In this document: positions 24,187 through 32,936 of the stretch, in pieces
Layout: every line of letters begins with the position of its first letter
How positions within the stretch are numbered: the stretch's first letter is position 1
Source: Alistipes putredinis DSM 17216
GTDB taxonomy: Bacteria; Bacteroidota; Bacteroidia; Bacteroidales; Rikenellaceae
Direction of reading: 5' to 3'
Assembly: GCF_000154465.1 (NCBI RefSeq)
Contig: NZ_DS499581.1
Location: forward strand, 1-64,000
DNA length: 64,000 nucleotides
Notes under the pieces: model-generated
What the model was told of the DNA's origin: nothing
Seen by the model: the letters and a program-made list of their open reading frames with translations, nothing else
The model's database searches: none
Program-made: the position numbers and the translations under genes

Positions 24187-25311
24187 CTACTTCTTCACCG
24201 GAAGAGCAGAGTTCGCTGCCTGAGTCGTCGCAGCCGCAGCTTCATCCGTTGTTGCCGGGGTCGTTTCCTCAACGAAAGGAATCACATCCTCCAACTCTAC
24301 CTCGAATTTAAGAGCCGAATTAGGCAAGATATACTTACCGCGCGCCTGCCGACCATAAGCCAGTTCCGCAGGAATCCAAAGCGTTATCTTACCGCCTTTG
24401 CCGATCAGTTTCAAACCTTCGGTCCAGCCGGGAATCACCTGTCCCAATTCGAACTCGACAGCTTCGTCCTTGTCATAACCTTCCGGATCTATCTGCTTGA
24501 GGTACTCCTTCATCTCTTCGGGCTTGTTCTCGAAATAGGAGCTGTCGAAAACCTGCCCCTTATAATTGGTTCCCGTATAATAAACTTTTACCCGGTCGCG
24601 GGAGTCCGTCGGCATCAGGGTCTCATCGCCCTTCTTTTCGATCTTATAAAGTAATCCCGATTCGGTTTTCTGAACGCCGGATTTCTTCTCGATCGAAGCG
24701 ATCCACTCTTCATTGGCTTTCTTGTTCTCGGCAGGACGAACCACCGAATACCAGTTCCGCAAGAATTTGACTGCTTCCTGCTCGGTCATGCGGGCTTCTT
24801 CACCGTTGCCGGTAATGTCTTTCAAACCCTGACCGAACCAAACCAACTGAATCGGAAGGTCTGCTCCCAGCATATTGTTACCCAGATCGATACCGAAAGC
24901 ATACGAAATGAACCGACGCTCCTCCTCGCTCTCGAACATCGCGGGATCGGCCAACGACTCTTCGGGTGTCTTCAGCGAATCGGGAGTCATCGCGTTCTTC
25001 TTGGCAATAGCCTGAGCGCGTTCCGGACGCGTAACCATAAAGAACGTGCGCAATGTATCGAGTGCCTCTGGATGCGTCATTTTTGCCGTTCCGAGGGCAC
25101 CTTCGGTCACACCTTCGGTCATCGCGTCGAAATCGAAGGGAATATCCGACATCATCCGGTTGAGTCCCGCTCCGACGTTATTACCCAAAGCGTACGACAA
25201 AGAGTCGAACTGCGACTTGCTGCCCATCGTGATCGAACCGTTGCTGCGGCTGCACGAGGCGAAAATTACGGCACCAGCTAACAGTGCCATGAAACACAAT
25301 GTTCTTTTCAT
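24187..25311 (-). CDS. FKBP-type peptidyl-prolyl isomerase, lipoprotein
   Basis: This 374-residue protein starts MKRTLCFMALLAGAVIFASC, a lipoprotein signal with Cys20 as lipidation site. Residues about 30-190 hold two FKBP_N-like helical segments (FDSLSYALGNNVGAGLNRMM, ISYAFGIDLGNNMLGADLPI). The FKBP domain (about 215-350) shows KVYYTGTNYKGQVFDSSYF, FELGQVIPGWTEGLKLIG, GGKITLWIPAELAYG and LKFEVELEDVIP. It catalyses proline isomerisation in the cell envelope and probably assists folding of exported proteins. The duplicated N-terminal segment makes it longer than typical Mip/FkpA proteins. The start at 25311 is set by the signal peptide. A Thr/Ala-rich tail follows the domain. Confidence 0.88.
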   Translation of the reverse strand: MKRTLCFMALLAGAVIFASCSRSNGSITMGSKSQFDSLSYALGNNVGAGLNRMMSDIPFDFDAMTEGVTEGALGTAKMTHPEALDTLRTFFMVTRPERAQAIAKKNAMTPDSLKTPEESLADPAMFESEEERRFISYAFGIDLGNNMLGADLPIQLVWFGQGLKDITGNGEEARMTEQEAVKFLRNWYSVVRPAENKKANEEWIASIEKKSGVQKTESGLLYKIEKKGDETLMPTDSRDRVKVYYTGTNYKGQVFDSSYFENKPEEMKEYLKQIDPEGYDKDEAVEFELGQVIPGWTEGLKLIGKGGKITLWIPAELAYGRQARGKYILPNSALKFEVELEDVIPFVEETTPATTDEAAAATTQAANSALPVKK

Positions 25312-25425
25312 CTTGTTGATATAATTATGTATTAAATTGTTATTTCCGTTTCGATAACTGCACAAATATATAAAATATTTTACGGGCAGCCGATTTTATT
25401 TTTCAGCCCCCTCTTGAAAAAGAAG

Positions 25426-26097
25426 TCAGCGGACATCGACGAGTTCGATCTCGTAGAACAACGTCGCGTTCGGGACCACGCCCAATTTCTTGTCGCCTTC
25501 GGCCCCGTAAGCCAGGCGGGAGGGTATCCATACATTCATTCGACCGCCTTCCCCGACGAGCCGCACGCTCTGCCGCAACCCGGGCATCAGATCGCCCACG
25601 GCCGTGCGCGTGGTGTCTCCTCGTTCGTACGAAGACTCGACGACCTTTCCATCGACCGTCTTGGCCACAAAACGGATCGCCACCGTATCCCGGTCGCTTC
25701 GGGGCGTCTTGGACTCATCACCGATCTCCAGCACCTCGTACGTCAGCCCCGTATCGGTCTTGGCATAGGAGCGATTGCTCTTGCGGAAATCCTCCAGAAA
25801 CTGTTCTTCATAGGCCCGAATCTGTTCGGGCTGCGAAACATTCACGTAACGCAGATAAACCGCACGGGCCTCGTCGGGCGTCATCCGGGCCGTCCGGGCA
25901 TATACGTCCCGCACGGCCTGGCACACGGCTTCGACGTTGAGGGTCGAATCCATCCGCTGCAAATTATATCCCACATTCAGACCGATCACATAAGCGACCG
26001 AATCCGTTTCGTTACGCAACTCCATGCTCCCCGTTCCCCGGGAACAGGCACCCAGCAGGAACAGTCCCGCTGCGGCGATCAACCGATATTTCTTCAT
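25426..26097 (-). CDS. FKBP-type peptidyl-prolyl isomerase, lipoprotein (second)
   Basis: This 223-residue lipoprotein (MKKYRLIAAAGLFLLGACSR) has an FKBP_N-like helical part (SVAYVIGLNVGYNLQRMDST) and a C-terminal FKBP domain (VGDLMPGLRQSVRLVGEGGR, MNVWIPSRLAYGAEGDKKLG, LFYEIELVDV). The FKBP substrate-loop residues are partly changed (IRFVAKTVDGKVVESSYERG), so isomerase activity is likely but not certain. Its ATG overlaps the nhaA stop codon by 4 bases, suggesting translational coupling to the antiporter. The frame continues upstream to 26622, but that part is antisense-like reading of nhaA. Confidence 0.85.
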   Translation of the reverse strand: MKKYRLIAAAGLFLLGACSRGTGSMELRNETDSVAYVIGLNVGYNLQRMDSTLNVEAVCQAVRDVYARTARMTPDEARAVYLRYVNVSQPEQIRAYEEQFLEDFRKSNRSYAKTDTGLTYEVLEIGDESKTPRSDRDTVAIRFVAKTVDGKVVESSYERGDTTRTAVGDLMPGLRQSVRLVGEGGRMNVWIPSRLAYGAEGDKKLGVVPNATLFYEIELVDVR

Positions 26098-27479
26098 ATA
26101 CGTGTCTTTTTTTTGGAAAAGAGGAAAATCAGCACCGTACCCAATACGGCCGACGCGAACGATCCCATCAGAATGGCGATCTTGCCCCGGCTGACGATCT
26201 CGGCATCGGCAAAGGCCAGCGTATCGACGAAAATCGACATGGTGAACCCGATACCGCCCAGGCAAGCCACCGCGAAAAGCATCTTCCAGCCGGCTCCCTC
26301 GGGCATTTCGGCCAGCTTCGTCTTCACGGCGAGCCAACTGGCCAGGAAAATACCGAGCGGCTTGCCCACGAGCAATCCGAAGAAGATGCCCGTGCCGACC
26401 GCACCGGCCTGCGGCGTAACGTGGAAGATTCGGAAGTACTCCAGCGAATCGATCGAGACACCCGCATTGGCGAATGCGAAAATAGGCATAATCAAAAATG
26501 TTACGTACGGAGCCAGCAGATGTTCGAGACGGAAGCTCATCCCTACCGAATCGGTCGCCAGCGAGGACATCATCCGCAGGTAGTACCTGTGCTCCTCGTT
26601 CGGAAAATCGTCGGCCCGGCACTCGGCTTTCAGCAGCGCATCGGACAAACCGCTCATCTTCCGCGCGAAATACTCCTTGCTATAACGGGGTTTCATCGGG
26701 ATGAACATGGCGATCACCACGCCCGACAGCGTGGAATGGATTCCCGAATAATAAAACAGGGCCCAGACGACGAAAGCCGGTACCAGATAGAACATAATGC
26801 GGGTTTCGCCCACTTTATTCAGGAAATAGATGCCTACGAGGATCAGGATCGCAATCGCAAGCAGCAACAGATTGACCTCCTCGCCGTAAAACAGCGCGAT
26901 CACCAGAATCGCCCCCAAGTCGTCCGCCACGGCCAGGGCCGTCAGGAAAATTTTGAGCGAAATAGGCACCCGATCACTGAATATCGAAAGGATGCCGATG
27001 GCGAAAGCAATGTCCGTCGCCGTAGGGATTCCCCAGCCGGGTGCCGCGACGGTTCCCGCGTTGAACGAAAAATAGATCAATGCAGGCACCACCATACCGC
27101 CCAAAGCCGCCAACACGGGCAGAATCGCCTTCCTGACGGAAGAGAGCTGTCCGATGACGATTTCGCGTTTGATCTCGAGACCGATCAAAAAGAAGAACAC
27201 CACCATCAACCCGTCATTGACGAAGGTCTGGAGGGTCAGGCCCCGGGGAAACATCCAGTCGATCAGACTGCCGGGACCACGCACCACCAAAGCGATGTCG
27301 ATGTTGAGCACCCGCTGGTAATACTCCGCCGTCCAGGGAAGATTGGCCAGCAGCATCGCAACGGCGACACTGAAGAGCAACACCAGTCCGCCCGACCAGG
27401 GAGCCTCCAGAAAACGACGCCCCCGCAACTGAAACTGATAATGTTGCCGGACCCAGCGGTACATGGAAAAAAGCCTCAT
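26094..27479 (-). CDS. nhaA: Na+/H+ antiporter NhaA
   Basis: This 461-residue inner-membrane antiporter exchanges protons for sodium and controls pH and Na+ tolerance. About 11-12 hydrophobic segments are visible, with the signature VNDGLMVVFFFLIGLEIKRE and the paired ion-binding aspartates in TALAVADDLGAI (D186, D187). The family's TATDIAFAIGIL motif is present. The C-terminus (KTKLAEMPEGAGWKMLFAVA onward) is conserved too. It is longer than E. coli NhaA (388) mainly because of a cytoplasmic insertion around residues 270-320 (SKEYFARKMSGLSDALLKAE), common in Bacteroidota. It overlaps the FKBP gene downstream. Confidence 0.93.
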   Translation of the reverse strand: MRLFSMYRWVRQHYQFQLRGRRFLEAPWSGGLVLLFSVAVAMLLANLPWTAEYYQRVLNIDIALVVRGPGSLIDWMFPRGLTLQTFVNDGLMVVFFFLIGLEIKREIVIGQLSSVRKAILPVLAALGGMVVPALIYFSFNAGTVAAPGWGIPTATDIAFAIGILSIFSDRVPISLKIFLTALAVADDLGAILVIALFYGEEVNLLLLAIAILILVGIYFLNKVGETRIMFYLVPAFVVWALFYYSGIHSTLSGVVIAMFIPMKPRYSKEYFARKMSGLSDALLKAECRADDFPNEEHRYYLRMMSSLATDSVGMSFRLEHLLAPYVTFLIMPIFAFANAGVSIDSLEYFRIFHVTPQAGAVGTGIFFGLLVGKPLGIFLASWLAVKTKLAEMPEGAGWKMLFAVACLGGIGFTMSIFVDTLAFADAEIVSRGKIAILMGSFASAVLGTVLIFLFSKKKTRI

Positions 27480-27550
27480 TGTCTATTCATATTTATATTC
27501 GTAATCCAAAATAAACCGTCTTCCCCGGCAGAATTCACGCCCTGTCGGAA

Positions 27551-28600
27551 TCAACCTCTTCCTGCCGACGAAGTCCGCAAGGCCAGGCCGCACAATTTGT
27601 AGAGCACGCGGGCTCCTACGACCGCGTCGATCTTATCTTCCGGGCAGGGAACGACCTCCACCAGGTCGAACCCGGCGATGCGGCGGCCCGAATCGGCCAC
27701 GCACTCCATCAGGTAAACCACCTGTTCAAAAGTGATGCCGCCCGGAACGGGAGTGCCCGTATGAGGACAATGTTCGATGGTGAGTCCGTCGATGTCGAAA
27801 CTGATATAAACCACCTCGGGCAGCTCGTCCACGATGCGGCGGCAGCTTTCGGCCCAGGTCGTTCCCGCGAATCCGGCGCGAGCGAGCGAGCGCGAATCGA
27901 ACATAGCGATCCGCCCGTCCGAAGCGGCCCTTTCGGCCTCGGCATCGCAATAATCCCGCACGCCGACCTGCACGAGCTTGCTCACCTGCGGCAGGTCGCG
28001 CAGTACGTTGAACATGATCGAAGCGTGCGAAAATTCGAATCCCTCGTACGCCTCACGCAGGTCGCAATGGGCATCAATATGGAGAATTCCCAGCGAACCT
28101 TCCTTCTCGGCAACGGCACGGATCAAACCGTACGGCGTCGAATGGTCGCCTCCGACCAGCCCTACGACCTTACCTTGCGAGAGCCACTGGCGGGCCTGAC
28201 GGTAAATATTGTCGTTCATGGCTGCACAGCCTTCGTTGATACGGCGCAGACGGCGCTCGATACGTTCGTCGTCCGGCGCTCCGCCCTCTTCGAGATGTTC
28301 GATCACCCGTTCGGCATCGGCCCGCAGCTTGCGGGACTCCTCCTGCAGCGAATAGTCGATGTCGGCCGTAGCGATGCCTCCGAGCCAGGCTCCCGGCGCC
28401 GAAGCATCGTAAAGATCGAGCTGTGTGGAGGCTTCGATCAGGGCATCCGGCGCCAAAGCCGTTCCGGCACCGTAGGATACGGTCACGTCCCAGGGTGCGG
28501 AAACAAGCACCAGCGCAGCCTCCTCGGGCGTGAACGGCAAACCGTAATAAGCGCCGTTGTCCACCCCCACCCCGTTGGGATTGAATGTTTTCAGATCCAT
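27551..28600 (-). CDS. Arginase/agmatinase-family ureohydrolase
   Basis: This 349-residue protein has the di-manganese motifs GLVGGDHSTPYG, ILHIDAHCDLR and ISFDIDGLT of the ureohydrolase family, which hydrolyse guanidino compounds such as agmatine or arginine to urea. The N-terminal part has an extended segment (residues 1-130) usual for Bacteroidota homologues annotated as agmatinase. The last metal motif normally reads SFDIDxxDP; here the DP is replaced (DGLTIEHCP), which could alter specificity, so the substrate is left open. Its -7 box TATCTTTG lies at 28622-28629 on the minus strand. It may share transcription with nhaA, 71 bases downstream. Confidence 0.85.
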   Translation of the reverse strand: MDLKTFNPNGVGVDNGAYYGLPFTPEEAALVLVSAPWDVTVSYGAGTALAPDALIEASTQLDLYDASAPGAWLGGIATADIDYSLQEESRKLRADAERVIEHLEEGGAPDDERIERRLRRINEGCAAMNDNIYRQARQWLSQGKVVGLVGGDHSTPYGLIRAVAEKEGSLGILHIDAHCDLREAYEGFEFSHASIMFNVLRDLPQVSKLVQVGVRDYCDAEAERAASDGRIAMFDSRSLARAGFAGTTWAESCRRIVDELPEVVYISFDIDGLTIEHCPHTGTPVPGGITFEQVVYLMECVADSGRRIAGFDLVEVVPCPEDKIDAVVGARVLYKLCGLALRTSSAGRG

Positions 28601-28769
28601 AGTCTTTCCTTGTAAGAATTACAAAGATAGTAAATTTTTGATTTTCCGCCATCGTTATCACCGATAAACCCCGTTTTTAACGGGGTGCCGACCGGCCGAC
28701 CCGGACGACGCCCGAAGCGGGAGCCGTATGCACCGGCGCACGGTTCCCGTAAAAAGGAGCTCAAATAAA

Positions 28770-28801
28770 TTTGGCGCCGCCCTCGCCCTGCACTATCTTT
28801 G
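28770..28801 (+). promoter_or_regulatory. Promoter of pdxB
   Basis: TTTG (28770-28773), 20 bases, TATCTTTG (28794-28801) is a full consensus. Because the ATG at 28771 lies inside it, the GTG at 28831 is the start. Confidence 0.8.
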
Positions 28802-28830
28802 CTCCGCAATTAACCAATTCGAATACCGTC

Positions 28831-29826
28831 GTGAAAATCGTCGCCGACAATGCCATACCTTTTTTGAAAGGAGTACTCGAACCTTATGCCCGGGTGGAAT
28901 ACCTCCCCGGGAAAACCATCGCAACGGCCGATGTCCGGGATGCCGACGCCCTGATCGTCCGTACCCGCACCCGGTGCGACGCCGCCCTACTCGAAGGATC
29001 GTCCGTCAAACTGATCGCAACGGCGACCATCGGCTTCGACCACATCGACACGGAGTATTGTCGGCGACACGGCATCGAAGTAGCGACCGCCGCAGGATGC
29101 AATGCACGGGGCGTACTGCAATACGTCGCTGCAGCACTGGTCCGCCTCTCACGAGTACAGGCCTGGGAACCTGCAGACAAAACCCTCGGAATCGTCGGTG
29201 TAGGACACGTCGGGTCGCTCGTCGAGGCCTACGCCCGGACGTGGGGATTCCGCGTCGTGGCATGCGATCCCCCCCGCGAAGAGCGCGAGCACGGCGGATT
29301 CCTGCCGCTCGAAGAGGTGGCGTGCCAGGCCGACATCCTCACCTTCCACACTCCGCTGGACGATACGACCCGGCACATGGCCGGGGCGAAGCTCTTCGAG
29401 CGAATGAAGCCCGGCAGCATCCTCATCAACACTTCGCGCGGCGAGGTAGTCGATGGGCAGGCGCTCCGCGAAAGCGGTTTGCAATACGTCCTCGACGTCT
29501 GGGAACACGAGCCCGATCTCGACCCGCTACTGCTGCGGGACGCATTGCTCGCCACCCCTCATATCGCCGGTTATTCCGCCCAGGGCAAGGCCAATGCAAC
29601 GGCCCTGTCCGTCCGGACGATCGGCCGGTACTTCGGACTGTCGCTCGGGGAGTGGTATCCGTCAAACATCGCCCCGTCCCGTCCCCGGGCGATCTCCTGG
29701 CAGGAGCTTTGCGACACGATAGACGACCGCTTCGACATCGCCGCCGAAAGCAGACGGCTGAAAGAGAACCCCGAAAAATTCGAAACGATACGCAACGAAT
29801 ACCGCTACCGGGAAGAATATTTTTAA
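28831..29826 (+). CDS. pdxB: 4-Phosphoerythronate dehydrogenase
   Basis: This is a D-2-hydroxyacid dehydrogenase of about 331 residues, acting in the DXP-dependent route to pyridoxal phosphate. It begins VKIVADNAIPFLKGVLEPYA, with the Rossmann fingerprint LGIVGVGHVGSLVEAYARTW and the catalytic region INTSRGEVVDGQAL. The His in ATPHIAGYSAQGKANAT is the general acid. The C-terminus (RFDIAAESRRLKENPEKFET) matches the PdxB dimerisation part, shorter than in E. coli. The GTG start is supported by the promoter position. It is followed by pyrD after 55 bases. Confidence 0.9.
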   Translation: MKIVADNAIPFLKGVLEPYARVEYLPGKTIATADVRDADALIVRTRTRCDAALLEGSSVKLIATATIGFDHIDTEYCRRHGIEVATAAGCNARGVLQYVAAALVRLSRVQAWEPADKTLGIVGVGHVGSLVEAYARTWGFRVVACDPPREEREHGGFLPLEEVACQADILTFHTPLDDTTRHMAGAKLFERMKPGSILINTSRGEVVDGQALRESGLQYVLDVWEHEPDLDPLLLRDALLATPHIAGYSAQGKANATALSVRTIGRYFGLSLGEWYPSNIAPSRPRAISWQELCDTIDDRFDIAAESRRLKENPEKFETIRNEYRYREEYF

Positions 29827-29881
29827 CAATTTAGATGCTTTTTTCTTAACTTTGCGGCCGAAATCGACCGCACCGCCCATT

Positions 29882-30952
29882 ATGTATCGTAAACTGATCA
29901 AACCCATCCTGTTCGCCATGAACATCGAGCGTGCCCACAGCACGGTCCTGTTCCTGTTGCGCATGATCGGGAAAATCCCGGGCGGACGAGCGCTGCTGCG
30001 TGCCATGTACCGCACCGAGCACCCTTCGCTCGAACGGGAGGTATTCGGACTTCGGTTTCCCAACCCGATCGGTCTGGCGGCGGGTTTCGACCGCAACGGA
30101 GAAGCGTTCCGCGAACTTTCGGCCCTGGGCTTCGGATTCGTCGAGATCGGTACGGTCACGCCCCAACCCCAGGCCGGCAATCCCCGACCCCGCATCTTCC
30201 GGCTGCCCGCAGACCGGGCGATCATCAACCGTTCGGGCCTCAACAACAAGGGGTTGTACAAGGCCATCGCCCAGCTCCGCCACCGGCACGACCGGCTCAT
30301 CATCGGAGGCAACATCGGCAAAAACACGCTGACACAACCTTCGCAGGTCGCGGCCGACTACCTCAAAATGTTCCGCAACCTCTACCAATACGTCGATTAT
30401 TTTTCGATCAACGTCTGCTGCGACAACTGTGCGGACGGCAGCGTATCGCACAACAAAGCCCACCTGATGAATATTCTGCAGCCGCTCTTCGATTTTCGCC
30501 GCGGCCAGAACCAGTACCGGCCGATCCTGCTGAAAATATCGCCCGACCTGCCGGACCCGCTTATCGACGAAGTGACCGACCTGATGCTTTCTACGCCGCT
30601 GGACGGCATCGTGGCCGTGAACGGTACTTTCTCGCGCAAAGGTCTCGAAACCGATGAGGAGACGCTCGACGAAATCGGCAGCGGCCGATTGAGCGGAGCT
30701 CCCCTTACGCAGCGGGCCATCGAGGTAGTGCGCCGCATCCACCGACGTTCGCACGGAGCCTATCCGATCATCGGCGTCGGAGGCCTGATGAATGCCCGGG
30801 ATGTGAAAGCCATGCTCGCCGCCGGCGCGAGCCTCGTCCAGCTATACACGGGATATATCTACGAAGGGCCCTCCCTGGTCAAGGAGATCTGCCGGGCCCT
30901 GATCGACGACGCAGCGTCCGAAGCCTCCGCTTCGCCCGCGCCGGGGAAATAA
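29882..30952 (+). CDS. pyrD: Dihydroorotate dehydrogenase, class 2 type
   Basis: This 356-residue FMN enzyme oxidises dihydroorotate to orotate in pyrimidine synthesis, using the quinone pool in class 2. It has the amphipathic N-terminal helix of the membrane-bound class (MYRKLIKPILFAMNIERAHS), then FPNPIGLAAGFDRNGE, EIGTVTPQPQAGNPRPRIFR and IGVGGLMNARDVKAMLAAGA. The active-site loop reads FSINVCCDNCADGS instead of the usual N-V-S-x-P-N, so Cys takes the place of the class 2 catalytic Ser. A TAACTTTG -7 box lies at 29847-29854. The start at 29882 lies 55 bases past pdxB. Confidence 0.9.
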   Translation: MYRKLIKPILFAMNIERAHSTVLFLLRMIGKIPGGRALLRAMYRTEHPSLEREVFGLRFPNPIGLAAGFDRNGEAFRELSALGFGFVEIGTVTPQPQAGNPRPRIFRLPADRAIINRSGLNNKGLYKAIAQLRHRHDRLIIGGNIGKNTLTQPSQVAADYLKMFRNLYQYVDYFSINVCCDNCADGSVSHNKAHLMNILQPLFDFRRGQNQYRPILLKISPDLPDPLIDEVTDLMLSTPLDGIVAVNGTFSRKGLETDEETLDEIGSGRLSGAPLTQRAIEVVRRIHRRSHGAYPIIGVGGLMNARDVKAMLAAGASLVQLYTGYIYEGPSLVKEICRALIDDAASEASASPAPGK

Positions 30953-30967
30953 TTCAATCTTACCACC

Positions 30968-32221
30968 ATGAAAGCATCTATTCTTACGATCGGCGACGAA
31001 ATCCTGATCGGGCAGATCGTGGATACCAATTCGGCGTCGATCGCCCGTCACCTGAACAATGCGGGCATCGTCGTCTGGGAGCGCACATCGGTCGGCGACC
31101 AGCGCGAGCAGATCACCGAGGCCGTAAAACGGGCCATGAACCAGAGCGACGTAGTCATCCTGACCGGCGGCCTCGGCCCCACCAAGGACGACATCACGAA
31201 AAAGACCCTCGCCGAGCTCTTCGGCTCCCGGCTCGTATGCGATCAAACCGTCGCCGACCACGTACGGCGCATGCTCGAAGCGCGCGGAATCGAATACAAC
31301 CGCCTGAACCGCGATCAGGCGCTCGTCCCGGCGTGCTGCACCGTGCTTTTCAACGCCCACGGCACAGCCCCCGGCATGTGGTTCGAACAGAACGGCAAAG
31401 TCGTGGTTTCGCTGCCGGGCGTTCCCTTCGAAATGGAGCACCTGATGACCGACGAGGTAATGCCTCGTCTGAAAGCCCGTTTCTCCCTGCGGCAGATCGT
31501 ACACCGCACGCTGATCACGGCAGGTCTGGCCGAATCGATGCTGGCCGAAAAGATCGCCGACTGGGAAAATGCCCTGCCCCCGTACCTCCACCTGGCATAT
31601 CTGCCCGCACCCGGCGTGGTGCGGCTGCGCCTGTCGGCTTACGAAGTCGAAGGCGAGAGCGTATCGCACGAAATCGACCGGCAATTCGCCGCCCTGCAAC
31701 GCATCATTCCCCGCTACGTCCTCGGATTCGAGCGGGCGACCATGCAGGAGATCGTCCACAACCTGCTGACGCGGCGTCGGCAGACTCTCGCCACGGCCGA
31801 GAGCTGCACGGGCGGCAGCATCGCGGCCCGCTTCACGGCAATACCCGGAGCATCGGCCTATTTCCTGTGCGGAGTGGTGGCTTACAGCAACGAATCCAAA
31901 AGCAACCTGTTGGGTGTCGATCCCGAAACGATCGCCTGCCGGGGCGCCGTCAGCGAGGAGGTCGCACGGCAGATGGCCGAAGGAGCACGCCGCACCGCCG
32001 GAGCCGACTATGCCGTCGCAACCACCGGCATCGCAGGTCCTGCGGGCGGCACGGAACAGAAACCCGTCGGCACGGTCTGGATGGCCGTAGCCGGCCCGCA
32101 CCGTACCGTGACCCTGCTCAAACAATGCGGCACCGACCGGGGACAAATCATCGACCGGGCGAGCGCCTTCGCACTCGCGCTCCTGCGCGACGAAATCGAA
32201 CGGGATGCCGCCGGAGAATAA
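30968..32221 (+). CDS. cinA: CinA: nicotinamide-nucleotide amidase / MoCF-domain protein
   Basis: This 417-residue protein has an N-terminal molybdopterin-binding-like domain (MKASILTIGDEILIGQIVDT, VVILTGGLGPTKDDITKKTL, VVSLPGVPFEMEHLM) and a C-terminal deamidase domain (TLATAESCTGGSIAARFTAI, YFLCGVVAYSNESKSNLLGV, TGIAGPAGGTEQKPVGTVWM). CinA-type enzymes hydrolyse nicotinamide mononucleotide and recycle pyridine nucleotides. The Ser in ESCTGG is the likely nucleophile. It follows pyrD by 15 bases, so co-transcription is likely. A 13-bp hairpin at 32251-32282 with a weak U tract may terminate it. Confidence 0.93.
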   Translation: MKASILTIGDEILIGQIVDTNSASIARHLNNAGIVVWERTSVGDQREQITEAVKRAMNQSDVVILTGGLGPTKDDITKKTLAELFGSRLVCDQTVADHVRRMLEARGIEYNRLNRDQALVPACCTVLFNAHGTAPGMWFEQNGKVVVSLPGVPFEMEHLMTDEVMPRLKARFSLRQIVHRTLITAGLAESMLAEKIADWENALPPYLHLAYLPAPGVVRLRLSAYEVEGESVSHEIDRQFAALQRIIPRYVLGFERATMQEIVHNLLTRRRQTLATAESCTGGSIAARFTAIPGASAYFLCGVVAYSNESKSNLLGVDPETIACRGAVSEEVARQMAEGARRTAGADYAVATTGIAGPAGGTEQKPVGTVWMAVAGPHRTVTLLKQCGTDRGQIIDRASAFALALLRDEIERDAAGE

Positions 32222-32936
32222 CCCGGTTTCGACACTTCCCAAAGCCCCCTGACTTCCGGAGCCTCGAAAGGTTCCGGAAGTCTTCATATCCCCGTCTCTG
32301 GAACAAGCCCCGTTCCTCCCGGAACGCATCCAACCCTTTCCGATACGCTGTCCGGCCGGACGCCCCCGAAAATCGCGAAACAAAAGCCCGATACGATCAC
32401 TAGCACCGTCCGATGAAATTCAAAGGCGGATCATTGAACACACCCCGTCGAAAAGAGTTAATTCTCCGACCGTAATTACGGGCACCTCATACCGCTATAT
32501 ATCAAACATTCGCCTTCCAAAACCGAAATTCGAAGCTATTCCCGAACAGATTCTTCCTCCCGGTCAGCGACAAAATCACCCAGTTATTCCCACCGCCCCT
32601 CTATCCGCACGATTTTCGGAAACACGGGAACGGCCTTGAAAACGGGATCTTTCGACAAATATACTTTTTGAGAAATGATATAAACGAAATGAGAGAGCAA
32701 TATACGCCTGCTCCCTTCATCTTTGCTGCAACAAAATAGCATCCGTATTCCCGACCGTCAAAAGCCCCGAACGAAAGTCCTCCCGGCAAACAGATTTCGA
32801 GGCCGATCGAACGACACCGGAAAGCCGATCGATACGGACCGGCGCACACCGCCCCGAAATGATCCGAGCACATGATATACATCGGTTATTCCCGAAAAGA
32901 AAAACCGACAAGTCTAACCATCAAAAAACAAAACCC
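32222..32936. other. Long intergenic region
   Basis: This 715-base stretch has no convincing gene. It starts with a hairpin (GACTTCCGGAGCC/GGTTCCGGAAGTC, 32251-32282) that may end cinA transcription. The 3' part before the lipoprotein gene carries CATCTTTG near 32718, one base off the -7 consensus, which would give a 5' leader of about 200 bases. Confidence 0.35.

Noticed and set aside
30842..32383. 513-residue minus-strand frame opposite cinA
   Set aside because: Antisense to a clearly assigned gene, with low-complexity composition and no recognisable motif.
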